DNA of 64,000 bases from Micromonospora matsumotoense (GTDB taxonomy: Bacteria > Actinomycetota > Actinomycetes > Mycobacteriales > Micromonosporaceae), in the NCBI RefSeq assembly GCF_900091525.1, contig NZ_FMCU01000001.1, positions 620,001 through 684,000 on the forward strand, read 5' to 3'. Position numbers and translations under genes: made by a program. Below the pieces are notes generated by a model. It was given only the letters and a program-made list of their open reading frames with translations. It did no database searches and had not been told where the DNA came from. Below, one piece after another: positions 39,747-48,484 of this stretch (its first letter is position 1; each line of letters begins with the position of its first letter).

Positions 39747-42440
39747 ATGCGCATCAAGGGTTTCCTGCTACCCACCGCACTCGCCCTGGCCGTGGCCGGG
39801 GCACCTGCCACCGCCGTCGCCGCCCCGGCCGACGTCCGCCCCGCCAAGGCCGTCGACCTCGACGTCCTCTTCGTCAGCGCCCACCCCGACGACGAGGCCG
39901 GCAGCCTCGCCACCCTCGGCCAGTGGAAGGAGAAGTACGGCGCCAAGGCCGGCGTCGTCACCATCACCCGCGGCGAGGGCGGCGGTAACGCCGTCGGTCT
40001 CGAAGAGGGCCCGCCGCTGGGCATCATCCGCGAACGCGAGGAACGCACCGCGATCGGCAAGGCCGGCGTGGAGAACCTCTACAACCTCGACCGGGTCGAC
40101 TTCTGGTACACCGCGTCCGCCCCGCTGTCCGAGCAGATCTGGGGACACGACGACACCCTGGGCCAGATCGTCCGGGTCATCCGGACCACCCGGCCCGAGA
40201 TCATCATGACGATGAACCCGTCGCCGACCCCGGGCAACCACGGCAACCACCAGCAGGCCGCCCGGTTCGCCGCCGAGGCGTTCGCCGCCGCCGCCGACCC
40301 GAAGGCCTTCCCCGAGCAGCTCAGCGCCGAGGGCCTCACCCCGTTCCGGGCCGCGAAGTTCCTGCGTAGCGGCGGCACCGGCACCTCCGCCGCCGGGCCG
40401 CAGTGCGCGACCAGCTTCACCCCGACCGTCCCCACCGATCAGGTCTTCGGCGTCTGGGAGGGCACCCCCAGCGCCAGCGGGAAGACCTGGGCCGAGATCG
40501 AGGTCGACGCCCGCCGGGAGTACGTCACCCAGGGCTGGGCCGGCACCGCCGCCGCCCCCACCGACCCGACGAAGATCCGCTGTGACTTCTACACCCTGAT
40601 CGACAGCCGCGTCCCGTACGACCCGGCGGACACCTCCCCGGAGGCGATCCTGCGCGGCTCGGTGCTGCCGCCGGCGACCGGTGGCCTGCCCAAGGGCAGC
40701 GAGCTGTACCTCACCACCGACCGGTTCGACCTCGCCCCCGGTGCGACCGTCGAGGTCACCGCGCACCTGCGCGCCCCGCACAACCGGACCCTGGCCAAGC
40801 CCCGGATCGACCTGCGGCTGCCGGCGGGCTGGAAGGCCAAGGGCTCCGGCGTGCTGAACAACGACGTGCCGGCGGGCAAGGAGCGGACCAGGACGTTCAC
40901 CGTCACCGTCCCGGCCGACGCCGCCACCAACGAGCAGCAGCTCATCGGGGCCACCCTGACCACCCGCCAGGGTGTCGGGCGCACCGACCGGGCCGTCCGG
41001 GTGGTCGCCGACGTCCGGGGCACCCTGGAGCCGCTGCCCGAGGTGGGCATCTTCCGCGACTGGGCCGGCGACGGCGGGTACCCGCAACTGGACACCCTGA
41101 TCAAGCCGGTGCTCACCATCGGCTCCGGTAAGCAGCGCACGGTCCGCATCGACCTGCGCAACCACGGCCGGGTCAGCCGCGACGGCACCGTCACCCTCGG
41201 CCTGCCGGCCGGCTTCACCGCCGACGCGACCACCAAGAGCTACCCCGCGCTGGCCCCCGGCGCGACCGGTGCGGTCACCTTCACCGTCACCAACACCGAC
41301 GCCACCCTGCCGACCGCCAACGAGGGCGGCACGGACGGCGACTACGGCATCACCATCACCACCACCAGCGCCGCCGGCAGCACCGTGGAGAACGGCGCGC
41401 TGGAGATCGTGCCGACCACCGAGGTCCCGGCCGCCGGCAACGGCACCGTCGATGGCGTCGCCTCCCCCGGCGAGTACCCCGGCCCGGAGCTGGACCTCTC
41501 CCGCATCTGGGAGGGACAGGCCACCACGCCGCAGGACGCCTCGGCCACCGGCCGGATCGCCTGGACCCCCGACGCCCTGAAGGTGTTCGTCCAGGTCACC
41601 GACGACGTGCTCGGCAAGAAGGTGGTGCCGCAGGACTGCAAGCGGCAGCGCCGCACCGACAGTGTGGAGATCATCGTCGACCCGAAGGGGAACTCGGCGG
41701 ACACCTCCACCGCGTTCAAGGCGGGCATCTTCCCGATCACCGACGACCCGGCCAACGGCAACCCGCCCTGCTGGCAGCGCGACGCCGACAACCGGCAGGG
41801 CCCGGGGGCGACGACCGCACCCGGAATGACCGTGGTCAGCAAGGTCAGCTCCCCCTACACCGGGTACACCATCGAGACGAGCATCCCGTTCGCGGTGCTG
41901 CCCGACGCGGTGGACCCGGCCCGGATGGGTCTCAACGTGCTGGTCTACGACTCGGACACCCAGGACCTCAGCTCGCAGTCCCGGCTGGGCTGGTCCACCT
42001 TCACCGGCGTCCGGGCCGACCCGTACCGCTACGGTCTGGCCACCCTGCCCGGCTACCAGCCGGCGGCCCGGCAGCCCAGCGCGCCGGTCTTCCCGGACAC
42101 CTCCGCCCGCAGCGTGCTCAGCCCGCAGACCATCGCCCAGTCGGCCGTGGACGGGGTGGCCCCGGCCGCCGTGCCCCGGCTGAAGAACTCGGCGCTGCGG
42201 CTGACCTCGGCCCACCGGGTCACCGACGGGGTGCAGGTCACCCTGCGCGCCGACCGGGCCGGCACCGCCTACCTGTACGCCTGGGACGGCGACACGGCCC
42301 AGGGTGAGCGCACCGTACGGATGGCCGCCGGTGACCGGGTCACCGTGACGGTCCCGGTCAGCGGGGGCACCCCGACGTCGCTGCTGGCCGCCTTCGAGGG
42401 CGGCGGCGCCGCCGTGGCCCAGCAGGTCGCGCTGGGCTGA
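39747..42440 (+). CDS. Secreted PIG-L deacetylase with NEW3-like and CBM9-like domains
   Basis: 897 residues. Signal peptide (KGFLLPTALALAVAGAPATA). PIG-L/LmbE zinc deacetylase domain (about 35-300): AHPDDE at 45-50 and the distal zinc His in GNHGNHQQAARFA. Two beta-sandwich regions follow (about 325-430 and 455-565; DLAPGATVEVTAHLRAPHNR, PALAPGATGAVTFTVTNTDA), NEW3-like. A CBM9-like domain comes next (about 568-770: GTVDGVASPGEYPGPELDLS to YTIETSIPFAVLP) and a C-terminal beta tail. Likely removes N-acetyl groups from extracellular amino-sugar polymers or conjugates. GGAAGGA precedes the ATG. Convergent with a GH3 enzyme. Confidence 0.85.
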   Translation: MRIKGFLLPTALALAVAGAPATAVAAPADVRPAKAVDLDVLFVSAHPDDEAGSLATLGQWKEKYGAKAGVVTITRGEGGGNAVGLEEGPPLGIIREREERTAIGKAGVENLYNLDRVDFWYTASAPLSEQIWGHDDTLGQIVRVIRTTRPEIIMTMNPSPTPGNHGNHQQAARFAAEAFAAAADPKAFPEQLSAEGLTPFRAAKFLRSGGTGTSAAGPQCATSFTPTVPTDQVFGVWEGTPSASGKTWAEIEVDARREYVTQGWAGTAAAPTDPTKIRCDFYTLIDSRVPYDPADTSPEAILRGSVLPPATGGLPKGSELYLTTDRFDLAPGATVEVTAHLRAPHNRTLAKPRIDLRLPAGWKAKGSGVLNNDVPAGKERTRTFTVTVPADAATNEQQLIGATLTTRQGVGRTDRAVRVVADVRGTLEPLPEVGIFRDWAGDGGYPQLDTLIKPVLTIGSGKQRTVRIDLRNHGRVSRDGTVTLGLPAGFTADATTKSYPALAPGATGAVTFTVTNTDATLPTANEGGTDGDYGITITTTSAAGSTVENGALEIVPTTEVPAAGNGTVDGVASPGEYPGPELDLSRIWEGQATTPQDASATGRIAWTPDALKVFVQVTDDVLGKKVVPQDCKRQRRTDSVEIIVDPKGNSADTSTAFKAGIFPITDDPANGNPPCWQRDADNRQGPGATTAPGMTVVSKVSSPYTGYTIETSIPFAVLPDAVDPARMGLNVLVYDSDTQDLSSQSRLGWSTFTGVRADPYRYGLATLPGYQPAARQPSAPVFPDTSARSVLSPQTIAQSAVDGVAPAAVPRLKNSALRLTSAHRVTDGVQVTLRADRAGTAYLYAWDGDTAQGERTVRMAAGDRVTVTVPVSGGTPTSLLAAFEGGGAAVAQQVALG

Positions 42441-42579
42441 CCCGCCACCACGTGACCCGTGGCCGGCCGTCGACCTCCATCGGCGGCCGGCCACGCTGGC
42501 GTCGGGCCCCCGTCGCCGCCGGCATCCGCCGGTCGCCCGGCCCTGTCAGCAGCTACCCCCGCCCGGGGTCACGACGGGC

Positions 42580-44310
42580 TCAGCCGGTGCAGCTGGTGGC
42601 GGGCAGCCCGGTCAGCGGCACCGGGGAGCGCCCGGTCGGATGGGCCTTGCCGGCCAGCACCTCGGCGAGCGCGGTCATCGAGGCCCGGCTGGACGAGTAG
42701 GTGGCCAGCAGGGTCTTCGAGGTCGCCTTCTCCAGCACGTACGGGGTGTCCATCGCCACCGTGACCGCCGCGTCGGCGGCGAGGTCCTTCGGTCCGTCGC
42801 CGTAGCCGACCAGATGCACCCGGGTGCCGCCCTTCGGCACCACCCGCACGCCCGCCTTGGTCAGCGCCTCGGTGAGCGCCGTCCGGGTCCGGTCCCGACC
42901 GGCGGAGGTGGTGACGGTGACCGGGCCGGACACCTGCACGCCACACTTGCCCCGCAGCTGGGTGACCGCTGCGGCGGCCAGCGCGGCCGCGGCGGCCCGG
43001 TGCGGGGCGCTGTCGAGCGTGGACATCGCCGGCGTCGGTCGGTCGGCGAGCCGGAACTTCATGGTCAACACCCGGGTGACCGACGCCACCAGCCGGTCGC
43101 GGGGCAGCGAGCCGTCGCGCAGCGCAGCCAGCAGCCCGTCGTACGCCTGGCCGACGTTCGGGGTCATCAGGATCAGGTCGTTGCCGGCGAGCAGGGCCTT
43201 CACCGCCGCCTCGCCCGGCGGGTAGCGCTTGGCCGGCGGCATGTTCATCCCGTCGGTGATCACCACGCCCTGGAATCCCAGCTCGCCGCGCAGCACGTCG
43301 GTGAGCAGCTTGCGGGAGAAGGTGGCCGGGGTGCCCGGGTCGACCGCGGTGACGTCGAGGTGGGCGGACATCACCGCCATCGCCCCGGCGTCGATGCCGG
43401 CCCGGAACGGCGGGAAGGCGGTGGCGTCCAGCTCGGCCCGGGGCTGGCCGACCACCGGGACCTCCTGGTGGGAGTCGGCGGCGCTGAGCCCGTGCCCGGG
43501 GAAGTGCTTGACGCTGGCCGCCACCCCGGCGCTCTGCAATCCCTGGACCGCGCCCGCGACCTGCGCGGCGGCCCGTTTCGGGTCGGCGCCGAAGGAACGT
43601 GAGCCGATCACCGTGCTGCGGGTGGCGAGGACGTCGGCGACCGGGGCGAAGTCCAGGTTCACCCCCATCGCCGCCAGCTCGGTGCCGGCGGCCTTCCAGG
43701 CGGCCTCGGTCCGGGCCGGGTCGTCGGCCGCCCCGGCGGCGAGCGCACTGGGCAGCGTGGTCACCCCCTCGGTGATCCGGGTGACCACCCCGTACTCCTG
43801 GTCGGTGCCGACCAGGAACGGTGCCGGGCCGGCGGTCAGCTTCCCGGCGGCCTCGCGCAGCCCGGCGGTCAGCTTCCGCACCTGCGCCGGGTTGTCGACG
43901 TTGGTGGTGGACTGGTTGCCGGAGGTGGGGTCGTCGGCGCTGAAGCCGACCAGGATCAACCCGCCGAGCCGGTACTTCGCGATCATCTCGGCGGGGGTGT
44001 CGACCCCGCCGAGGGCCTGGTTGCCGGCGGCCGAGCCGGGCGTCACCGTCGTCGCCGAACTGCCGTACGCGTAGGGCATCAGCACCTGGCCGACCAGGTC
44101 CTCGTCGGCGAGCGTGCCGGCCAGCGCGGCGGCCCGGCGGGCCGGGTCGTCGGCGGTGGACGCGGCAACGGTCGGGCTGGCTGTCGGGACGGCCCCGGAC
44201 AGGGCCGGCGCAGGAGCCTGCCCCTCCCCCGCACATCCGGAGGTGAGCAGCGCGGTCAGGGCGGCGACGGCGACGCCGGCACGTCGCGGGGAGATCGGCA
44301 CCCGGCCCAT
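42580..44310 (-). CDS. GH3 beta-N-acetylglucosaminidase-like lipoprotein
   Basis: 576 residues. Lipoprotein signal (AGVAVAALTALLTSGC, lipobox Cys26), then a GH3 catalytic domain. VKHFPGHGLSAADSHQEVP carries the NagZ-type catalytic His/Asp loop and VITDGMNM the nucleophile Asp. About 200 C-terminal residues form the second GH3 sandwich-like domain. NagZ-type enzymes release N-acetylglucosamine from muropeptides or chitooligosaccharides. With the PIG-L neighbour this suggests amino-sugar polymer processing at the surface. ATG at 44310 chosen because it gives the lipoprotein signal; an upstream TTG at 44337 is unlikely. Confidence 0.88.
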   Translation of the reverse strand: MGRVPISPRRAGVAVAALTALLTSGCAGEGQAPAPALSGAVPTASPTVAASTADDPARRAAALAGTLADEDLVGQVLMPYAYGSSATTVTPGSAAGNQALGGVDTPAEMIAKYRLGGLILVGFSADDPTSGNQSTTNVDNPAQVRKLTAGLREAAGKLTAGPAPFLVGTDQEYGVVTRITEGVTTLPSALAAGAADDPARTEAAWKAAGTELAAMGVNLDFAPVADVLATRSTVIGSRSFGADPKRAAAQVAGAVQGLQSAGVAASVKHFPGHGLSAADSHQEVPVVGQPRAELDATAFPPFRAGIDAGAMAVMSAHLDVTAVDPGTPATFSRKLLTDVLRGELGFQGVVITDGMNMPPAKRYPPGEAAVKALLAGNDLILMTPNVGQAYDGLLAALRDGSLPRDRLVASVTRVLTMKFRLADRPTPAMSTLDSAPHRAAAAALAAAAVTQLRGKCGVQVSGPVTVTTSAGRDRTRTALTEALTKAGVRVVPKGGTRVHLVGYGDGPKDLAADAAVTVAMDTPYVLEKATSKTLLATYSSSRASMTALAEVLAGKAHPTGRSPVPLTGLPATSCTG

Positions 44311-44583
44311 CCAACCCGCGCCGAAGATCAGCGGCAACCCGACCAGGTCACGCCATGGGCGGAGGGTGCCCGTCCCCGACCGGGTGTCCGGCTGACCCGG
44401 CCCTCCTGGCCGCTGGATGGCCGGTCCGGGTGAGCAGGCTCACCCAACTCCGGGACACCGACCGAGCGCAGCGCGAAGGTCTCCGCAGCCGGTCGCGCAG
44501 TGCCGGGGCAACCACCGACCCGGGTGAGCGGCTGACCCCTCGCGCGTGGCCCATCACCAGTGACCATCGCGCCTGGTACGCGA

Positions 44584-44720
44584 CCGCCGGCCGAGTCGGC
44601 CAGGCATGCGCCGCAGACCCCATCGAGTGCCACCGCCGGCCGAGTCGGACAAACGTGCGCGCAGGCCCCATCGAGCACGCCCGTCGGCCGAACGGCCAGG
44701 CATGCGCCGCAGGTGAGTAC
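44584..44720. repeat. About 48-bp tandem repeat (3 imperfect units)
   Basis: Units starting near 44584, 44633 and 44681 share CCGCCGGCCGAGTCGG, a GCATGCGC/CGTGCGC core and CCCCATCGAG. The array runs directly into the perfect hairpin at 44726. No open frame in it is convincing. Confidence 0.7.
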
Positions 44721-44725
44721 CACTT

Positions 44726-44785
44726 CCCTGGGAGGTCTATGCCTGTCAGTCATATTCATGACTGACAGGCATAGACCTCCCAGGG
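44726..44785. terminator. Perfect 28-bp hairpin in an 804-bp gene-free region
   Basis: Left arm starts CCCTGGGAGGTCTATGCCTG and the right arm is its exact complement; the loop is ATTC. It is the only feature with ordinary terminator geometry between the GH3 start (44310, divergent side) and DUF3145 stop (45115). The 44311-45114 region otherwise holds tandem repeats on the left and G-rich sequence on the right; no gene is seen. Confidence 0.6.
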
Positions 44786-44799
44786 TCATAGATGTGGAG

Positions 44800-45060
44800 G
44801 CGCGCCGGTGGGCGCAGGAGCACGGCAGGATCGGGAGTCGAGCCGGAGCGTGCGGGCGCGCGAGTGGGAGCGAGTGGGAGACAGAGCGGAGGGCGCGGAA
44901 GAGGGGGCGGAGGGCGCGGCGCGGGAGACGGGGCGGGAGGGCGCGGGCACACGGCACGGGTGAGGTCACGCCGGTAGGCGCGGGGCGCACGGCAAGCGGG
45001 AGACGGGGCGGCGGGTGTGAGACGGGGCGGTGGGTGTGGGCGCAGACGCGAAAACGGGGC
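44800..45060. other. Strongly G-biased, C-poor non-coding tract
   Basis: The plus strand is dominated by GGGA, GGCGG and GGGCG runs over about 260 bp with several clusters of four or more G-runs, a sequence able to form G-quadruplexes. No frame shows a start with a ribosome site or family similarity. Confidence 0.6.
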
Positions 45061-45114
45061 GGTGAGGGCCGCGCCCCCGGCGACCGATCAGCACGGCCAC
45101 CGGCGCCGCTGTGG

Positions 45115-45603
45115 TCAGCCGACCCGGGTGAGCAGGGTCACCGGTGCGCCGTCGCCGGCATACCGGTAGGGCTCCAGCTCCGCGTCCCAGGCGGTGCCCA
45201 TCGCCTTGTCCAGGGCGTGCGCCAGCGCCTCGGGGCGTACCGACGCCATGATGCTGCGCAGCCGGTCCTCGCCGAGCTGGATGTCGCCGGCCGCGCCCAC
45301 CGCCGCCCGGAACAGGCCACGGCCCGGCACGTGCATGAATCGCTCGCCGTCCGCGCCCGCGCTGGGTTCCTCGGTCACCTCGAAACGGATCATGGGCCAC
45401 TGTCTCAGGGCAGCAGCCAGCTCGGCACCCGTCCCCGACCGACCGGTCCATCCGCACTCCGCCCGGCGGGCGCCGGGATCGACGGGCTGGGCCGTCCAGT
45501 GCAGGTTGACCGGCGCGGCGAGGACGCGCGCGATCGCCCACTCGACGTGTGAACACACGGCGAGCGGGGTCGAGTGGACGTATACGACGCCACGCGTTGG
45601 CAC
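45115..45603 (-). CDS. DUF3145 family protein
   Basis: 162-residue cytoplasmic protein of an actinobacterial family of unknown function (DUF3145): begins MPTRGVVYVHSTPLAVCSHV, then HWTAQPVDPGARRAECGW and LRQWPMIRFEVTEEP, ending LTRVG. By recollection it follows fabF in many actinobacteria; here about 16 kb of other genes separate them. GTG at 45603 follows GGGAGG. Confidence 0.85.
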   Translation of the reverse strand: MPTRGVVYVHSTPLAVCSHVEWAIARVLAAPVNLHWTAQPVDPGARRAECGWTGRSGTGAELAAALRQWPMIRFEVTEEPSAGADGERFMHVPGRGLFRAAVGAAGDIQLGEDRLRSIMASVRPEALAHALDKAMGTAWDAELEPYRYAGDGAPVTLLTRVG

Positions 45604-45942
45604 GGTGACCTCCCGGAGAGCGAGGTGCGTCTTCCCCTACGACCTCGACCACCCGAGTGGCTGTTGCCACACATGATGACTGCTGTGACGGATGGTGCGC
45701 CAGAGAATCGGAAAATTGGCCGGCCGGAAATACCCGGACCGGTGACCGCGGTTGTGCTCTCCGACGGGCACGGTGAGCTGCCAGACACCGTGGTCGTGTA
45801 TATTTCCCTGGGCGGTTCTGTGCCGTCGTACCACTTCGCGGGCCGATGAATCACTCGGGCGTCAGATGGCCAACCCGGGCGTCACCCGCTACAGCCCCCG
45901 GACGTTCCCCGTCCTCCCGTACGTCTTGCAAGGAGCATCTCC
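45604..45942. other. 339-bp divergent intergenic region
   Basis: Lies between DUF3145 and the 109-residue small protein. It is less GC-rich than its surroundings and probably contains both promoters. A 58-codon frame (45673-45849, plus) exists but has mixed codon use and no clear ribosome site, so I do not call it. Confidence 0.5.
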
Positions 45943-46272
45943 GTGGCGAGCAACACCTCTAAGACCGCGCGCGCGTCAGTCCGGGCCGGCCAGGCTGGCC
46001 AGGGTGGCGCCCTCAGCGTGCTGGGCGAGTTCAAGTACCTCATCCCGCTCAACGGCGGCAAGCACGCCTACGTGCGGAACCTGACCAACGGCAAGACCGC
46101 GCACCTGCGTACCGACTCCGACGCCTTCGTGGAGGAGATCCGCACGCTGGCCACCGCCGGCCACGCCACCAAGATCCGCGCCGAGATCAACAACCTCGCC
46201 GCCGCCCACCCGGGCGACGGCTGGGACAAGACCGAGAAGCGTCTCGTCGAGGCCGGCGTCTTCGAGGGCTGA
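45943..46272 (+). CDS. Small conserved-looking hypothetical protein
   Basis: 109 residues, unrecognised. Basic Ala/Ser-rich N-terminus (MASNTSKTARASVRAGQAGQ), a beta-rich middle (LGEFKYLIPLNGGKHAYVRN) and a helical C-terminus (FVEEIRTLATAGHATKIRAE, then WDKTEKRLVEAGVFEG). Strong AAGGAG seven to eight bases before the GTG, uniform codon use and a very strong terminator suggest a well-expressed gene. No signal, membrane or catalytic motif seen. Confidence 0.75.
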   Translation: MASNTSKTARASVRAGQAGQGGALSVLGEFKYLIPLNGGKHAYVRNLTNGKTAHLRTDSDAFVEEIRTLATAGHATKIRAEINNLAAAHPGDGWDKTEKRLVEAGVFEG

Positions 46273-46293
46273 GCCCTCCCCCGTACCACACCT

Positions 46294-46328
46294 GGAACCG
46301 CCCGTCGGGTCACCCGACGGGCGGTTCC
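46294..46328. terminator. Bidirectional hairpin terminator, small protein/carbonic anhydrase
   Basis: Perfect 17-bp stem GGAACCGCCCGTCGGGT around a single C, between convergent genes. One of the strongest hairpins in the window. Confidence 0.85.
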
Positions 46329-46385
46329 GCGTCTCCCGGTCGCCGGGCCGCCGGCACGGCAGCTCGGTCCCGGGGCCGGCGGTCG

Positions 46386-47150
46386 TCAACGTCCGTCGTC
46401 GAGCAGGGTGACCTCGCCGGTGTCCAGGGCGTACAGGGCGCCGACAACGTCGACATCACCGGTGGTCACCGGGCCGGCCAGCAGGTCCTCGGTGCGCAGC
46501 GCCCGCACCGTACGGCGTACGTGCCGACGTACCGCCAGCGGGTGGACGGCCGGGTGGTGCGCACCCACCTCGACCACCGCCGGGGCGATCCGGTCGACGA
46601 GGTAGCCCAGGTCCCCGCCCGGCCGCTGTCCCGTGCGCAGGCTCTGCACCGTCGAGGCCACCGCACCGCACCGCTCGTGCCCGAGCACCATCACCAGCGT
46701 CACCCCGAGCTGGTCCACCACGTACTCGATCGAACCCCGGACGGCCCGGTCCAGCACGTGGCCCCCGGTGCGGATCACGCAGATCGAGCCGAAGGTCTGG
46801 TCGAAGATCGCCTCCAGCGGCACCCGCGAGTCGATGCAGCCGAGCAGCACCGCGTACGGCTGCTGGTCACCGGAGGCGACGGCCGCGGCGGCGGTGACGT
46901 CGTGCCCGTGGAGGGGCCGGCCACTGACGAAGCGCCGGTTGCCGGCGAGCAGCTCCGCCAGCGCCGCCCCGGGCCGACAGGCGGCCCGGGGCCACCCGTC
47001 AGGCGCCTCAGGCCCGGCAGGCCCGCGCGCGTCAGTCGCGGCAGGCCCGGCAGGCAACAGGGGCACCACGGGCAGCACGGGAGGCGGGCCGGCAGCGCCC
47101 AGGGGTCCCGGTCGGGGGGGCCGGGCAGCTCCGGCGGGCGGACTCGGCAT
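46386..47150 (-). CDS. Beta-class carbonic anhydrase
   Basis: 254 residues. Zinc ligands are in the family motifs: GCIDSRVPLEAIFDQTFG (Cys and Asp-Arg dyad) and VLGHERCGAVAS (His and Cys). It interconverts CO2 and bicarbonate, feeding carboxylases such as those of fatty acid synthesis. The first 50 residues are Pro/Ala/Gly-rich (PRPGPLGAAGPPPVLPVVP) and not part of the enzyme fold; they may be a repeat-expanded extension or a mis-chosen start. ATG at 47150 has GGAG upstream. Confidence 0.92.
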   Translation of the reverse strand: MPSPPAGAARPPRPGPLGAAGPPPVLPVVPLLPAGPAATDARGPAGPEAPDGWPRAACRPGAALAELLAGNRRFVSGRPLHGHDVTAAAAVASGDQQPYAVLLGCIDSRVPLEAIFDQTFGSICVIRTGGHVLDRAVRGSIEYVVDQLGVTLVMVLGHERCGAVASTVQSLRTGQRPGGDLGYLVDRIAPAVVEVGAHHPAVHPLAVRRHVRRTVRALRTEDLLAGPVTTGDVDVVGALYALDTGEVTLLDDGR

Positions 47151-47295
47151 GTCTCCAGACTGGTCGCCGGGCCGCCCCCGCGCGGGCGGGTCGGGAATCT
47201 TCTCACCACCACGGTTGGCGTGCTCTCATGTCGGGTAGCCGGTGTCATCGCCGGGTTACACCGGTGAATGTGTCCCGGTGGCCTGGGAGGTGGCG

Positions 47296-48276
47296 ATGCC
47301 GGATCAGCGGGAGTTGCGGCTACCCGACGAGGTACGACTGCACGTCGAGGTGAGTGGCCCGGCCGATGCCGAGGTCACCGTGGTCCTACTGCACGGCTGG
47401 ACGCTGGACGGTCGGGCCTGGCACCAGCAGCTCACCGACCTGCGGAGCCGGTTCGGCGACCGGGTCCGGGTGGTCAGCTACGACGCCCGGGGGCACGGCC
47501 GGTCGAGCTGTATGGCGCTGCGCACGGCGACCCTGGCCCAGCTCGGCGACGACCTCGCGGCGGTGCTGGACGAGGTGGCCCCGGCCGGGCCGGTGGTTCT
47601 CGTCGGGCACTCGATGGGCGGAATGACGGTGATGGAGTACGCCCACCGGCACCCGGCCCACTTCGCCGCCCGGACGGCCGGGCTCGTTTTCGTCTCCACC
47701 ACGGCCGAGGGGCACACCCACACCGCGTACGGCCTGTCGCCCCGGATCGCCCGGTTGATCCGGCTCGCCGAGACCACCGGGGCGGGGGTGCTGGCCCGGT
47801 GCGGCTCCTGGCGGCCGCCCCGCCCGCTGCTGCGCGCCCTGGCTCCCAGCATCCGCTGGATGCTCTTCGGCGACCATTGCTCCGCCTCCGACATCCGCCT
47901 GGTCACCTCGGCGGTGGCCCGCGCGTCGCTGCGCTCGATCGGTGGCTTCCGCGCCTCGATCGGCGGCCAGCACCGGTTGGCCACCCTGACCGCGTTGGCG
48001 CACCTGCCGGCGGCGGCGCTGGTCGGCGACCGGGACCGGTTGACCCCGCCGCCCTGTGCGGAGTCGATCGCGGCGGCGCTGCCCGCCACCGAGCTGACCG
48101 TCTGCCCCGGGGCCGGGCACATGCTGATGATGGAGCGTCCGGACGAGGTGAACGCCGCCCTCGCCGGGGTGCTCCACCGGGTGCTGACCGCCGTTCCCGC
48201 AGGTCCGCCGCCCGGCCCCCGCCGCCCCACCGGCACTCCGGGCCGCCCCGCACCCGCCGGGGCGACGGCGGGCTGA
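47296..48276 (+). CDS. Alpha/beta-fold hydrolase
   Basis: 326 residues. VVLLHGWTLDGRAWHQQL (oxyanion hole), nucleophile Ser106 in LVGHSMGGMTVMEYA, late Asp in LVGDRDRLTPP and catalytic His in CPGAGHMLMMERPDEV. A Pro/Gly-rich tail of about 25 residues ends the protein. Substrate unknown (esterase, lactonase or thioesterase possible). ATG at 47296 follows GGGAGG; the longer frame from 47242 lacks one. Divergent from carbonic anhydrase by 145 bp. Confidence 0.9.
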   Translation: MPDQRELRLPDEVRLHVEVSGPADAEVTVVLLHGWTLDGRAWHQQLTDLRSRFGDRVRVVSYDARGHGRSSCMALRTATLAQLGDDLAAVLDEVAPAGPVVLVGHSMGGMTVMEYAHRHPAHFAARTAGLVFVSTTAEGHTHTAYGLSPRIARLIRLAETTGAGVLARCGSWRPPRPLLRALAPSIRWMLFGDHCSASDIRLVTSAVARASLRSIGGFRASIGGQHRLATLTALAHLPAAALVGDRDRLTPPPCAESIAAALPATELTVCPGAGHMLMMERPDEVNAALAGVLHRVLTAVPAGPPPGPRRPTGTPGRPAPAGATAG

Positions 48277-48484
48277 GCCACCCCATCGGTGTCCCGTGCC
48301 ACCCCACCCACCGGCGGGGCGCCCCGGCGCATCGCGCGTCGGGGCGTCGGGTCGGGCAGGTCCCCGGAAGTGGCGGAGGTCGCCGGACGGGTATCGCCCC
48401 GACGCGGGTGGGCGGCTGCCCGTACCCTCATTCCGCCTGGCATGCACCCGTGCCCGGCGTCGCCGTCGCACAGGAGCCGGTACG

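Noticed and set aside
44584..44785. Tandem repeats plus hairpin as a CRISPR array
   Set aside because: Units are adjacent and diverged, without unique spacers, and no cas gene is present.
45673..45849. 58-codon frame between DUF3145 and the 109-residue protein
   Set aside because: Mixed codon use with many A/T third positions at the 5' half, no clear ribosome site, and it overlaps the expected promoter region of the downstream gene.
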